DNA from: Macrotrachela quadricornifera
Lineage: Eukaryota > Rotifera > Eurotatoria > Philodinida > Philodinidae
Length of the DNA: 64,000 nt
Assembly: GCA_022393335.1 (NCBI GenBank)
Contig: JAJEKB010000591.1
Coordinates: 79,135 to 143,134, forward strand
Direction of reading: 5' to 3'
Under the pieces are notes generated by a model. That model was not told where the DNA came from and did no database searches. It was given only the letters and a program-made list of their open reading frames with translations. The translations under genes and the position numbers were made by a program. Each line of letters opens with the position of its first letter. Position 1 is the first letter of the stretch. This document shows positions 49,669 to 61,204 of the stretch, in pieces.

Positions 49669-51882
49669 TATTTATATTATATCACATGGATCAAAATCAT
49701 ATCATCAATTATTTTGAACATTGTAGTAAAATTAAAAATCTATTTTAAATAGAATTTGAAGAAAATCATATAAATAAAATATTAATTTTATAATGATTCA
49801 AATACAATTGACATAATAAGTGTTACTATCAATGAGACAGCTTCCTTCTTTTTTCTTGTTAGCTTCAACGAGCGAAAAATTGAATGCGAAGAAAATTTGA
49901 GGTATACATTCAATAGAGCTCTATTAATTGTATAAAACTGAAGTATTTCACCAACTTCTACTTCTTTCACTTCAAAAACGATCAAATTTTATGTTAAAAT
50001 GGTTAAGTTTCAAGATTTCTTGACGGAATAATATTTTTGGAAATAAGTATTTATATAATCCTATCATACATCAATGTAAACATTTTGAAAAAGACAAACT
50101 AATGAGCAGATATCGAACTTTATCCGTACATATGCATCCATTATTACAAATGTCAGAATCAAGGTTTTGTTCTTTTTCATTATACTCATATAAAAAAAAT
50201 TTTTGTGACAGAAAAATGTTCGTTGTTAAGAGCCATTTGATTTATTTTAACAGATTATACGATTAACACAAAAGAGGCAGCACATACACTTTACAACGAA
50301 TTCTTTTCTCTATTATTTTTGAGAACACAAACATCACTATTTAATCCTTTATCTCTCATAGCGATTTCACAAGAGCCATTGATAGAATAATTTCATAGAT
50401 GGAATACTAGTTCTCTAATATACTAATGATGTAGTCTGATCGATCAAATGTGCTGCACCTAATGTAGGGCTCGACTTTTTTTCTTTGTCTATATCATGAA
50501 GTGAATAGAAACAACATCTATCTCGGCGAGAAGTGAACCGATAAAAATTAATATCAAATATATGCATTTTTATTTTATTCGTGTTGTCAGATTCTAACCT
50601 ATTTTATAACCTCTGAAGAAGTTTAATTTAACATATATACAATTCCGAATTCTCATGGATTAATATTAACTTCAGTCTTGAGAAGCCGTCATCTACCCAA
50701 TAGTAACAATATGGCTAATTAGATCTCTTTGTATGTATAATTCACAAAATTTTCAATAAACTTTCGAAACACATTTAATTCATTAGAGAACTTAGTTATC
50801 AACGAATATCACACAGTAATTTCAAAAGTTCTCAATTACCTGAGAGTCCAAGATATATTGTTTCAAAAATTTTGATTTTGTTTTGTTTCATTTTTTCAAA
50901 ATTATCGATTTTATCGAGGCAATATTTTCACTAATGTATCCTTGAAAAAAACTATCATTCTTATCAATCGACAGTTTATGAAATTTACTACAAAAAAATT
51001 GCTATCTTTTTTTGAATTCGATATTTTCTTTTATTTCTACAACTATTCTACAAATAGTTTTTCGTCAATGACTAAAAGGGAGATCAAAATTAACAATTGA
51101 TTTAACCTATGTATAGTCTATCTATTTGTTGGATAAATTATCCACAATATATGTCAAATATATATCAGTGTACTACTATATACTTTTCACGTTAGATTAG
51201 TTTTAATCTTTTAATAAATAAATCTATTTAATGTAAAATAAGATCAATAACTCAATTCTTTTTTATTTCAATGCCTTTTGATATGATAGATTTTGTTGTT
51301 TATGAATTAAATTTTTTGTTTTTCAGCATCTAAAATTTAATTTATTGATCTTTAATAAACAGATCCTGGCCTCTCTCATAAATATCTACAAGTGGATATT
51401 TTGTTTTAACCAATCAAAATGAGTTGGTTTTTATGCGTGTATATAGAAACACACATCTTTTTCTTGTATTTCTAAATCTAATACAAAAATAACAATTTTT
51501 CATTGTTTATCATCATTTGTATGTTCCATTCACTATCAAACTAAATCATTTTTCTGTAAATCAATCAATTAATAAGCAAAAAGTGTTGAAAATCTTGATG
51601 ATTTCTTAATTAAATATTAAAGAAAGTGGAAACAAAATAGATCATCTTCATATTGCATATCATAGATTGAGTATTTAAAATAAAAGTACAGATAAAAATC
51701 GAACCCTAGAAAGAGAAACATAGAAAACATTTACTTTTTCATAAACTCATAACAAAAAAAAAAACCTCAACATACCTGAAATACTTTTTCCTTCTGACCT
51801 TTAACCATTGATATCATTTATTTATTTTTCTTTTTCTTGAATGATAACTTATTATTCTTTATATCTCTGTTGTCTTTTCTAG
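49669..51882. other. Intergenic upstream of SHPK
   Basis: 2.2 kb with no exon I can support. The minus frame at 49788-49985 has no motif. It ends in a CTTTTCTAG acceptor-like site that touches the SHPK start codon. Confidence 0.35.
51881..51882 (+). promoter_or_regulatory. Acceptor-like AG directly before SHPK ATG
   Basis: TTGTCTTTTCTAG ends exactly at the base before the ATG at 51883. A pyrimidine tract plus AG at the start codon, without a visible upstream coding exon, suggests spliced-leader trans-splicing with no retained 5' UTR. Confidence 0.5.
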
Positions 51883-53211
51883 ATGCATGCTCTTGGTATA
51901 GATATTGGTACAACATCCTGTAAAATTTGTGTTGTTTCATCATCTTCAAATGAAAAAAATCGTATAATTTTTACTGAACAATTTGCTCATAATGCTCATA
52001 TTATTCAAAAAGAATATTCTTCATATGATGAACAATCACCAGAAAAAATTCTTGAAACAGTTGAAATACTTTTAGAAAAATCTGGTAGTCTTAAAAATGA
52101 TTCATTAATAAAATCTATTCAAATATCTGGTCAAATGCATGGTTTTATTCTTTGGTCATCAAAATCACCACGTACAATTGTTTCATCACTTATTACATGG
52201 CAAGATCAACGATGTTCAACAGAATTTCTTTCATCACTTGGATTATCTTTAACACATTTACGAACTGGTTATGGTTTAGCTACTTTATTATGGTTAATTA
52301 ATCAAGAAAAAGAAAATAAAGAAGATGAATTATTAAAATATGATCGAGCTGGTACAATTGCTGATTATATTGTTACAATTTTATGTGAAGATTCAATAAA
52401 TAATTTTCAAATATCAACTCAAATGGCAACAAGTTGGGGAGCTTTAGATAATAAATGGCCTATTGAACATCGTTTATTACCAAAAATTGTTCAACCTGGT
52501 ACTATTATTGGTTATTGGAAAAAAAATATTCCTGTTTATGTTGCTCTTGGTGATTTACAATGTTCTGTATTTAGTTGTCAACCAGAAAAAAATCATGCTG
52601 TTATAAATATTTCAACATCAGCACAACTTGCTTTAGTTATAGATAAACAATCATCAATAAATCAAGATGATCGAGGTGATAAAATTTTATCATCAATGTA
52701 TGTCCCATATTTTGAATCAAAAGATTTATTAGTTGCTGCTTCACTTAATGGTGGAAATATTCTATCAGCATTTGTTCATTTAATTCATTCATGGGAATTA
52801 TCTTTAAATAATAATTCTTCATCATTATCTATTGATACACTTTGGTCTCGTTTAATTGAACTTGGTCTTCAATCAACAACAATTATTGAAAATTTTTCTC
52901 CTGCGCTATTTGGTGAACGACATGATCCATCTATGTCAGCATCAATAACAAATATTCGTTCAATAAATATATCACAATTGAATGATATTGGGTCAATATT
53001 TCGTACAATATGTCAATGGATAATTAAAAATTTATTTGAAATGTTAGGAGAATATTCATTAACAATTAAAGGTATTATTGGTACAGGTAGTGCGTTAATG
53101 AGAAATTCTATATTACAACAAGAACTTAAAGAAAAAGTAAAAAGTCAAGTTATTTTTAATGAACATTCCGATGCTGCTTATGGTGCTGCTTTATTTGCTT
53201 TGACGCAATAG
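51883..53211 (+). CDS. SHPK: Sedoheptulokinase (FGGY family)
   Basis: SHPK phosphorylates sedoheptulose to sedoheptulose-7-phosphate, feeding the pentose phosphate pathway in the cytosol. 442 aa in one exon (human 478). The N-terminal ATPase fold has GIDIGTTSCK (5-14). The substrate region has SGQMHGF and ITWQDQRC, typical of SHPK rather than xylulose or glycerol kinases. Further SHPK matches are AGTIADYIV, VALGDLQCSV, NISTSAQLAL, AASLNGGN, FGERHDP and GTGSALMRNSIL. The ending HSDAAYGAALFAL is the family's C-terminal signature. It lies 64 bp before MAO on the same strand. Lack of introns is unusual among the genes here, but the sequence looks animal-like and codon use matches neighbours. Confidence 0.93.
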   Translation: MHALGIDIGTTSCKICVVSSSSNEKNRIIFTEQFAHNAHIIQKEYSSYDEQSPEKILETVEILLEKSGSLKNDSLIKSIQISGQMHGFILWSSKSPRTIVSSLITWQDQRCSTEFLSSLGLSLTHLRTGYGLATLLWLINQEKENKEDELLKYDRAGTIADYIVTILCEDSINNFQISTQMATSWGALDNKWPIEHRLLPKIVQPGTIIGYWKKNIPVYVALGDLQCSVFSCQPEKNHAVINISTSAQLALVIDKQSSINQDDRGDKILSSMYVPYFESKDLLVAASLNGGNILSAFVHLIHSWELSLNNNSSSLSIDTLWSRLIELGLQSTTIIENFSPALFGERHDPSMSASITNIRSINISQLNDIGSIFRTICQWIIKNLFEMLGEYSLTIKGIIGTGSALMRNSILQQELKEKVKSQVIFNEHSDAAYGAALFALTQ

Positions 53212-53241
53212 ATTTTGTTTGTTTTTATGATTTTATTTTTT

Positions 53242-53243
53242 AG
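53242..53243 (+). promoter_or_regulatory. Acceptor-like site between SHPK and MAO
   Basis: TTTTATTTTTTAG ends 32 nt before the MAO ATG and only 32 nt after the SHPK stop. There is no room for a normal poly(A) signal plus promoter, so this is a candidate trans-splice site within a polycistronic transcript. Confidence 0.55.
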
Positions 53244-53275
53244 ATAAGAAAGAAAAAAAAAAAAGAAATTTTTAA

Positions 53276-55420
53276 ATGACAGAAGAAGATACAGTTGATG
53301 TTATTGTAGTAGGAGCTGGAATATCAGGTCTTTATGCAGCTTATCGATTGAAACAAAAAGTACCAGAATTAAAAATTCTTGTACTTGAAGCAAAAGGTAA
53401 ATAGGAAAAAAATTTTATTTTATTTTATTTCTTTTTTTTTGTATGTTAATAAAGATCGAGTTGGTGGTCGAACATTAACAGTTGATTTAAAAACATCACA
53501 TAATGAAAATGAAACAGATCAATTTGATCTTGGTGGTCAATGGGTGACTGAGTATAATATTTTTATTATTAAATTTCTTTTTTTTGTTAAAACAATATTC
53601 TATTTAATAGTACACAAGAAAATGTTACAGCATTACTTAATGAATTACAATTAGAAACTTATTTACAATATCATACAGGCAAAAGTATAGCTGAATTACA
53701 ACGTCGTATACTTCAATATTCTTTATCATTACCATTTATTTCTTTACTTTCATTTCTTGAAAGTATTTATAATGTTTTTCGAGTAAAATAAAAGAATTTA
53801 TTCTTTTATATATAAATTATTATTATTATTATTTCTTTTTTAAATAAAAGCTTGAAAATTTGGCATCAAGCGTATCAACATGGAATCCAATGATGACAAG
53901 AAATGCTGAATATCTTGATCAGCATACATTTGCAGATTTAATGAAACCATGGATACGTAATAGTAAGATTTTTCTTTTTAATTATTAAAAAAAACAAAAA
54001 TTTTATTATTTTTGTATTTATTTATTTAATTAAATAGGTGCAAATCCATTAATGACTGCTGCTGTACGAACTGTTTTTGGTTGTGAACCTGAACAATTAA
54101 ATGCTCTATTTGCTTTAACATATGCTCAAGCAGGTGGAGGATTTATGAGATTAACATTAACAGATCCTGGTTGTGCACAAGAAAAAAAAATTAAAGGTGG
54201 TTCACAACAAATATCAAAATTACTTGTTCAACGAATTGGTCATGAACATGTTCGACTTGAAACACCAGTAGAAAAAATTATACAAAATGATGATGGTTTA
54301 TATAGATTTTATTTAATATTTCATATATATATATATATAGATTTGTTTAATTAGATACTGTTTTGGTAATGACAAAACCAAATCAAACAATATTTAAATG
54401 TCGTAAAGTTATCTTAGCTATTCCACCTTCACAAATAGGTTAGTTTAATATTTTTATGTATTATTAGTAGATTGAATATTTCTTCTTTATTTGTATTTAT
54501 TAGCTCCTATTCAATTTGAACCAATGTTACCAGGTTATAAACGTGAAATGATTAAACATATGCCAATTGGTAGTTATTTGAAATTTATATTTGTTTTTGA
54601 TAAAGTATTGAAATTATTTTCTTGTAAATAATATATTATCATTAATTAATATAAATAGGCATTCTGGCGAGAAGATGGTCTTAGTGGTGAAGTAATTAGT
54701 GATGGAAGTTTTGCACCACTTGGACTTTCTATTGGTCCAATGACATGTAAATGAATAATTTTATTTTTTTTTATTTTATTTTATTTTTATTATACATAGA
54801 TTTAATTGATGGTACAAGTTCAAATGGTACACCAGCTTTATTAGGTTTTATTGGTGGACGATGTGCCGCTGTATGGACAAGTGTAACACTTGAAGAACGA
54901 CGTAAAGGTTTAACCGAATGTCTTTCACGATATTTTGGTGGTCAGAAAATTTCTACGCATTTAATTGAATATGCTGAAAAAGATTGGAATGTAGAAGCAT
55001 ATTCAGGTGGATGTCCATGTCATAATGCAACAACAGGATCCATGAACGATTTTGTTGATGGTTTAAGAAAACCATATAAAAATATACATTTTGCCGGTAC
55101 AGAAACAGCTAGTCAATGGATGGGTTATATGGATGGTGCAGTTGATGCTGGACGACGTGCAGCATCAGAAATTTTAGTATCATTTCGTAATGATGATCAA
55201 TTAAAAGATAATGATATTGATTTATATACATTTGAAAGTCAAAGTAAATTATTTTATTATTTATTTTGATAATCAATAAAAATATTCTTTTATTTTTATA
55301 TTAGATCGTAAATATCAATTTTATCGAGTCGCACGATCAACATTTTATTATGCCATTCCAATAATTATTGTGACTATTGCTGCATTATCTAAAGTTTTTT
55401 TTCCGTCAGTATTTCAGTGA
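53276..55420 (+). CDS. MAO: Monoamine oxidase (flavin amine oxidase)
   Basis: MAO oxidises biogenic amines at the outer mitochondrial membrane. Ten exons join in frame: 53276-53396, 53455-53551, 53611-53782, 53851-53962, 54038-54295, 54355-54438, 54504-54604, 54659-54746, 54800-55243 and 55305-55420 (530 aa, family length). The FAD dinucleotide fold is VIVVGAGISGL (9-19), followed by DRVGGRT and DLGGQWV. The covalent FAD site SGGC is at 413-416. FWREDG and HFAGTETASQWMGYMDGA match MAO. The residue after the FAD Cys is Pro417, where human MAO-A and MAO-B have a cage Tyr; the second cage Tyr (in MGYMDG) is kept. The C-terminal ~38 residues end in a hydrophobic helix (YYAIPIIIVTIAALS), the membrane anchor. 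Confidence 0.93.
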
Positions 55421-55527
55421 TTTTCATAGTTTTTTTTTGTATAGATAAGCGTCTATTTTATTCTTTTTTATTAAACCAAAAAAAAAACACAAATAAGCGC
55501 AATAAAATAAAAATTTTATGTTTTTCC

Positions 55528-55529
55528 AG
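55528..55529 (+). promoter_or_regulatory. Acceptor-like site upstream of MRPL1
   Basis: GTTTTTCCAG ends 12 nt before the ATG at 55542 and about 110 nt after the MAO stop. An AATAAA lies at about 55500, suitable for ending the MAO transcript. The pattern fits operon processing with a spliced leader. Confidence 0.5.
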
Positions 55530-55541
55530 ATAAAAATAAAA

Positions 55542-57002
55542 ATGACGAGTATATTTATGCGACAATTATATTCACGTATAGGATGTTCATCTTTTCTTCG
55601 TCCTATAATACAAACTCAACCATCAATACGAACAAAAATGGCTAGACGTCTTAATCGACATCGAGTCCCAACACATGCTAAACCAAGTGATAAATGGGCA
55701 CAGAAAAAGACAGCGTATGCAAAATATAATACTAAATTAATTAAATTAGAAAAAATTTTATAGAGCTCGAACAGTTGAAGCAGATGTTGTTTATGATGAT
55801 GAATTTGCTAAAAGAAAACCGATTGATAAAATATGGTTAGCAAAAGAATATCCAGTTCGATCATGGCCTCTTGAAACAGTTTTACAATGGCATAGAGAAA
55901 TGTTGCAACCAAAAATGCTTAATTCAATGGATTCATTTGTTTGGGCACGACTTAAACTTGATATGACTACACCTAAAAAGGTTTGATTTTCAAGTGAAAG
56001 AACAAAAAAATGCAATATTTTTGTGTTTTAGACAAAATTTATTGAGAGTATTAAAGGTTTAGTAACATTTCCACATTATTTTGAAGATCGACCACGTAAA
56101 AATGTTGTTCTCTTTTGTCGAGTATGAAATTTTAAATTTATTTATTTGTTTTTTATTAAGAAAAATTTTCTATTTTTAGCTTCCTGAACATATGAAAGCT
56201 GCTGGTAAAAATATTTTCATTGATTTTTTTATATTTTCTTTTTCTATAATAGAAAAATATGGTGCTTATATGTCCGGTTATACCGAAGTAATTAAACAAG
56301 TATGATTAAATAATTTTTATATTTTTCTTTTTTATTAAAATCTTGTTTTTTTTTCTTCTTATAGTTTGAACGTGGTGATGTTACTGATATGAATTATGAA
56401 TATGTATTATGTGCACCTGATGTTTATGCTGATATATTACATTTAAGAAAAAAAATTTCAAAAGATAAATTTCCAAATCCACAATATGGTATATATGATA
56501 TATATTTAAAAAAAAACCGTAAAAATATTTATTTCATTTTTATTAAAGGTAGTCTTCATCCAAATGTTGAGAAAATGTTAGAAAAATTTATACGTGGAAA
56601 AGAATATGAATCAGCAAAATATGAAGAAACTCGTGGTATAGTAGAACTTCGATTTGGCATTGTAAATAGAATTTAAAAAAAAAATTTCGTATTTAATTTA
56701 TATAAAAAATTATATTTTAGATAAATATGTCTGATCAACAATTAATAGAAAATTTTCAAGCATTTGTTGATCAAATTAGTACTCATTCACAAACAAAAGT
56801 TGGACCATTTGTACTTGGATGTTCAGTTTATTGTCCACCATCAACAGAAGAATTTCGTGTTGATGTTACACCATTTCTTCCTAGTGAAGAAGATGTACTT
56901 GAAAAAAAAGAAATAGCTAAACAAGCTGTAGATGATATGATTAAACAAACAACACCTGAAATAGGAGATGATTTACTTAGAACATTACCAACAGTTAAAT
57001 AA
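55542..57002 (+). CDS. MRPL1: Mitochondrial large-subunit ribosomal protein uL1m
   Basis: uL1m is part of the L1 stalk of the mitochondrial ribosome, near the exit-site tRNA. Eight exons close in frame to 356 aa: 55542-55714, 55764-55980, 56032-56121, 56180-56204, 56253-56299, 56365-56488, 56549-56661 and 56721-57002. The first ~45 residues are basic and Ser/Arg-rich (MRQLYSRIGCSSFLRP) like a mitochondrial import signal. The L1 fold follows, with RKNVVLFCR, KYGAYMSGYTEVIKQF, YVLCAPDVYADIL, KDKFPNPQYGSLHPNVEKML and FIRGKEYE. The last exon has NFQAFVDQI and VGPFVLGCSVYCPP, ending LRTLPTVK. ATG 55518 is in frame but lies before the acceptor-like site at 55529, so 55542 is preferred. Exon 4 is only 25 nt. 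Confidence 0.87.
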
Positions 57003-57364
57003 ATTTTTTCTTAAAAAAAGAAAAAAAAAAGATCTGTCATTTATTAAAATTTTTGTTTTTGTTTCATTGAAACTGTATTTCTAGATATTAATTCTATTAA
57101 GTTTTAATGAATACTCAACAATGATATCCAATGAAACATGAAAATAAATTTAGTAAAATTACTAAAGAATTATATGCACCTAATGATACCAAGATATATT
57201 TGAGCTTCAATAGGAAAAAAAGAACCAATCATTGATGTCAATCATTTTTTTGCACTTAATAGCCTTTTGCTATCCTGTTATTTCTTGAGTTTAACATATA
57301 TATATATATATGTCCGTTCACTTTTTCAAAGTCATAATAATATATATAATAGAATAAATTTATA
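57003..57364. other. Intergenic, MRPL1 to carbonic anhydrase
   Basis: 362 bp with a short (TA)n run at about 57296-57310. An AATAG acceptor-like site lies near 57353, just before the carbonic anhydrase ATG. No gene is seen. Confidence 0.35.
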
Positions 57365-58072
57365 ATGCACAAAGTAATTACAGCTGCAATTGATTCAAAT
57401 ATACTTTCAGCTTCGAAATCATTTATTGATCAATGTTGTATTCAAAATGCTGAATATGCTCGAACTTATGATGAAAAAATATATGATATACGAGCACCAC
57501 CTTCAAAACATTTAGCTATTGTTTGTTGTATGGATGCACGTTTAGATATATTTCGTATGTTTGGATTAAAACCAGGTGAAGCACATATTATTCGAAATGG
57601 TAAATAAATTAAATTGTTTTTTTCTTGGAAATTTATTTATTATGAATTTATTTAAGGTGGTGGTCGTATTCGTGATGCTGTTCGTTCACTTATTTGTAGT
57701 CAAACATTATTACAAACAAAAGAAGTAATGATTATTCATCATACTGATTGTGGTTTTACTTATTTTTCAAATAATGATCAAGTTATAGCTGCTCTTAAAG
57801 TATGATTTTTATTTTATTTTTTATTTTTTATTATTTTGTTAATTTTATAGTTACAACCAGGAACTGAAGCTGGTAATATACCTCTTTTTCAAACAATACC
57901 TGGACAAATATCAGCAACAAATAGACCAGATTTTATGCCAATTATTGATTTAGAACAATCTATTCGTGATGATTTAGCTGAATATAAACAATATCCAATG
58001 CTTAATCAGAATGTTGCAGTTCGAGGGTTTTTATATGATACTAAAACAGGTTTACTCAAAGAAATTAAATGA
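57365..58072 (+). CDS. Beta-class carbonic anhydrase
   Basis: Beta carbonic anhydrases hydrate CO2 with a zinc bound by two Cys and one His. Three exons (57365-57599, 57657-57799, 57851-58072) give 199 aa. The zinc and catalytic signature is complete: Cys55, Asp57 and Arg59 in CCMDAR, then His107 and Cys110 in [20 protein letters not shown] follows the first motif as in the family. The C-terminal part ends [21 protein letters not shown], the usual last strands. No import signal is evident. The short form, with CMDARLD and HHTDCG, looks like the small bacterial/fungal type rather than the longer insect or nematode beta enzymes, so a microbial origin is possible. Introns and local codon use show it is settled in this genome. 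Same strand as SHPK, MAO and MRPL1. Confidence 0.9.
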
Positions 58073-58784
58073 ATGATAATAATATAAGATTTTATTCACA
58101 AACATTTTTTTTTCTTTTTATTGTAATAATTAAATCATTCAAGCTTTACTGAAAATTTATTCTTCATTTTATCTTGCATAAAGAAAGTATATAAAAATTG
58201 AATAATTAGAATATGGATGTATTGCATTCTGGTATTTCCAATATCAAAATGCTTATATCTCAACTTCTACTCAATGTGTTTAGATCATTCTTTAAAATAT
58301 TGCTTAGATTCTATCATACTTACAGTAGAAAAAAAGTTAGTTTTTTTTTTAATATTATCTGTCAGCAAGAAACACGTTTGTTTGTTCACAATTTTTATTA
58401 AATGAATAAAATTTTTAGAGCAATTTTATAGCTTACATTTTTCTTTTTCTAACAATATAAATTGATCAAGACTTTCATTTCGATAGATCCATCAAATCTT
58501 ATAAAAACTACCTTTACATATACTTTGTCTAATTTATATTCCGACAGATTAAATTGAACATTTTAAAATCGACTTAAAAGATAAGCTAAAACTATGAAAG
58601 CATACAATACTGACGCACTCATATTTGTATAACATATATGGACACAGTATACAATATTTATAAAAATATCGTTCTATTCAGTTGATCTTAAAAATATTGA
58701 TAAACAAAATAGAAATATGTTTAGACAAATTTTTCTATATTCATTTTATAAATAAATTTATATATAACCTAATTAATACTATCG
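58073..58784. other. Intergenic after carbonic anhydrase
   Basis: AT-rich, no supported gene. The two overlapping frames at 58213-58405 are low-complexity. Confidence 0.35.
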
Positions 58785-59126
58785 TTAAAAACAAACAAAA
58801 AATCGTAAAATATATTTTTGTCCGGTAAAATATATTTTTTTCATATCTTTTATTTTCATTCGATGTTTGTCTTTGGTTGAAGTTTCATTAAAAATACTTG
58901 CTAATGAATAAAATTGTGAACAACGTTGTAATTCATGATTATGACGTTTAATAAATACATTAGCATTATCACTACCGAATAAATCTTCATTAGTTTTACT
59001 TAATTTTGCTTTTGATTTATTTGCTGGATTACCAATTGCAAATGCAATAATATCTGTTTTTGTTTCCATTGTAAATGATGCCGATGATGAAGTCGTATTT
59101 GATATAAATGTAAATCCTTGATCCAT
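58785..59126 (-). CDS. Small hypothetical protein
   Basis: 113 aa open frame, not recognised. The first ~95 residues have codon use and composition like the true exons here: FTFISNTTSSSASFTM, IIAFAIGNPANKSKAKL, then FIKRHNHELQRCSQFYSLASIF. The last ~15 are hydrophobic/aromatic and may be read-through past a lost splice site or just the natural end. No signal peptide, membrane segment or catalytic motif is seen. It may be a complete short gene or one exon of a larger one; no partner exon was found nearby. Confidence 0.45.
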   Translation of the reverse strand: MDQGFTFISNTTSSSASFTMETKTDIIAFAIGNPANKSKAKLSKTNEDLFGSDNANVFIKRHNHELQRCSQFYSLASIFNETSTKDKHRMKIKDMKKIYFTGQKYILRFFVCF

Positions 59127-60226
59127 TGATTTAAGAAAAATTTGTTAGTTATTATTATTTATATATAATCAATGTTCGATAAATTTTAAAGAATAATAGA
59201 CAAAAACAAAGATAAGAAAGAATAAAATAGTTTGCAACTTAAATAAAAATGAAAGAAGAATGTATGTAAAAAAATACGTCATGCAAGCATACCTTAACAA
59301 AAGATATATATTAACATATGAATATGATAAATGTAGGTTATGTATACATATTTTCACGAGTTTTTATCAAATAAAAAAATGGATAATATTTTTGTATCAT
59401 GTCTAGAAAAGTTCAAAGATTAAAATTTATATTTTTGATTTTTATTATTTATCTTTCGTATTAATGTTAATAGTGCTTAAGAATAATAAATTAAAAATGC
59501 TTCTTAATTGGTTTAATATTCAATAACGAGTATGCTTTATCAAATATATTAAAATATCTAAAAATAAGTTTACACTTATGTAAAATTAAATAACTATAAT
59601 CGGAAGTTAGAATTATTTTTTAAAGTAATTGAATTCAATATTTCTATCAATGAGCAAATTAATGTGTCAATGAATACAAAAGACATGATGAATAATTTGT
59701 TTATGTTGATAAAAATATTTTTGATGATTCAAAACTTAAAAAAATTAGAATCAGTAAGTAATGAAAAAAAACCATTACTTTACAAACTTCTTTATTCAAA
59801 AAAATCTGAATCTTGAATAATCGTATTCTCTTTCTCGTAGAAAAGAGTCTTGCAAACATAAATTGTCTGATTGCTTGTACGTCCGTACAAAGTCAAAAAA
59901 ACATTTTATTAATATTATTCTATAAAACTTAACCAAAGAGTGATTGGGGTCGAAGAACTCAAATCTGATGTTATTTTTTTAAAATTTTTTTTCAATCCAT
60001 TTTTTTACACAAAGGATCAGTTTTTTTACAAAAACTTTTTTTCTATGAAGTTTGGTCAAAGGCAGTTGAGGTCAGGAAACCTGAATCTGACTTTGTTCTT
60101 TTTAGTTTTATAAATAAATAGCTTGACGGTAGCTAAGAAACACTATTTCTATGAGAAAGAGCTGAGCGAGTCTTTAGATGAGCGTTACTTGTTATATATA
60201 AGGTTCGAAAAATTCAAAATTCGAGC
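59127..60226. other. Intergenic with a diverged direct repeat
   Basis: No gene. A ~60-bp block recurs at 59922-59985 and 60042-60105 (AACTTAACCAAAGAGTGATT versus AGTTTGGTCAAAGGCAGTTG, then a shared AATCTGA core). The frame at 59169-59357 (-) is unsupported. Confidence 0.4.
59922..60105 (+). repeat. Diverged tandem direct repeat, ~120-bp period
   Basis: Two copies of a ~60-bp block start ~120 bp apart, each followed by T-rich DNA. A weaker third copy may lie at about 60200. They flank the foldback element and could be part of it. Confidence 0.45.
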
Positions 60227-61204
60227 AATTTTTATATATGATTAGATACAGCTCGGCGAGCTAAATCTAAATCTAAATCTAAATACTATATTCAGAAAAA
60301 AAACTTTTTTTTTTATGTCAAAATACTAGAAAAAAATTTCAAAAACTAATTCTAAAAATTAACTTACGGATTATTGAACTTTTGCATGCATATTTAAGCG
60401 ATGGTATACATTTAAAAGCTCGGAAGCAGCACTTTGTGTCAGGAAGAAGGTATCAAGCCATTTTTAAATCAAGATAAAAGTTTTATTTTATCGTTGTTAG
60501 ATTCGCCATGTCGAGCTGATAAGAGTTAAATATTTGTTTCCTTCAACCCACCTTCTATATTAAGATATGGCCAAAATAGCATCAATGATTAGGAAAAATG
60601 ATGTCCAAATGTGATTGTTTGACCATAAAAAGTTGGTATTCTGGAACAATCGATGTCATATTCAGCATCAGCTTAAAAAATTTTGTTGAATAGCATGTAT
60701 TTCGTTAAAAATGATTTTTCAGAAAAAATTTATTCCTAGTCTTCTTCAGCTGGTTTTTGGATAAATTTCGTCCATAGTTCCTCATAGATGAGTTTCTCAT
60801 GAAAAATTATTTTTAACGAAATACATGCTACTCAACAAAGCTTTTTAAGCTGATGTCGAATATGGCATCGGTTATTCTGAAATATCAATTTTTGACAGTC
60901 AAATAGAGCCTCTATCTTTATTTTAGAATGACTTGGTGCCTTTTTTCTGACACAAAGTGTTGTTTCCGGGCTTTTAAATCTATGCCATCTCTTAAACGTG
61001 CAGACAACTCAATAATCCTCCAATACATTTTTAGAATTAGTTTTTCATGTAGATTAAGAAAAGAATTTTCAAAACAATAGGGAATTTTGTTTAAAAATGT
61101 CAGGTTTTGCAAATCTTCGATTTTTGAATTTTTTTTAAAGGTTTTTGACATCATCTATATTCGGATTCAGTTCTTTGAGCTGCATCTAACCATATATAAA
61201 AATC
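60227..61204. mobile_element. ~980-bp foldback element
   Basis: The whole block is an imperfect inverted repeat with arms of roughly 480 bp. The left end ATTTTTATATATGATTAGAT pairs with the right end (reverse of 61185-61204, ATTTTTATATATGGTTAGAT). Mid-arm, GCACTTTGTGTCAGGAAGAA at ~60430 pairs with the reverse of ~60942-60962. Near the centre, GCATGTATTTCGTTAAAAAT (60694) pairs with the reverse of ~60808-60827. A ~60-bp loop separates the arms. No transposase is visible. This fits a foldback or large MITE, or a head-to-head duplication of an older repeat. Confidence 0.75.
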
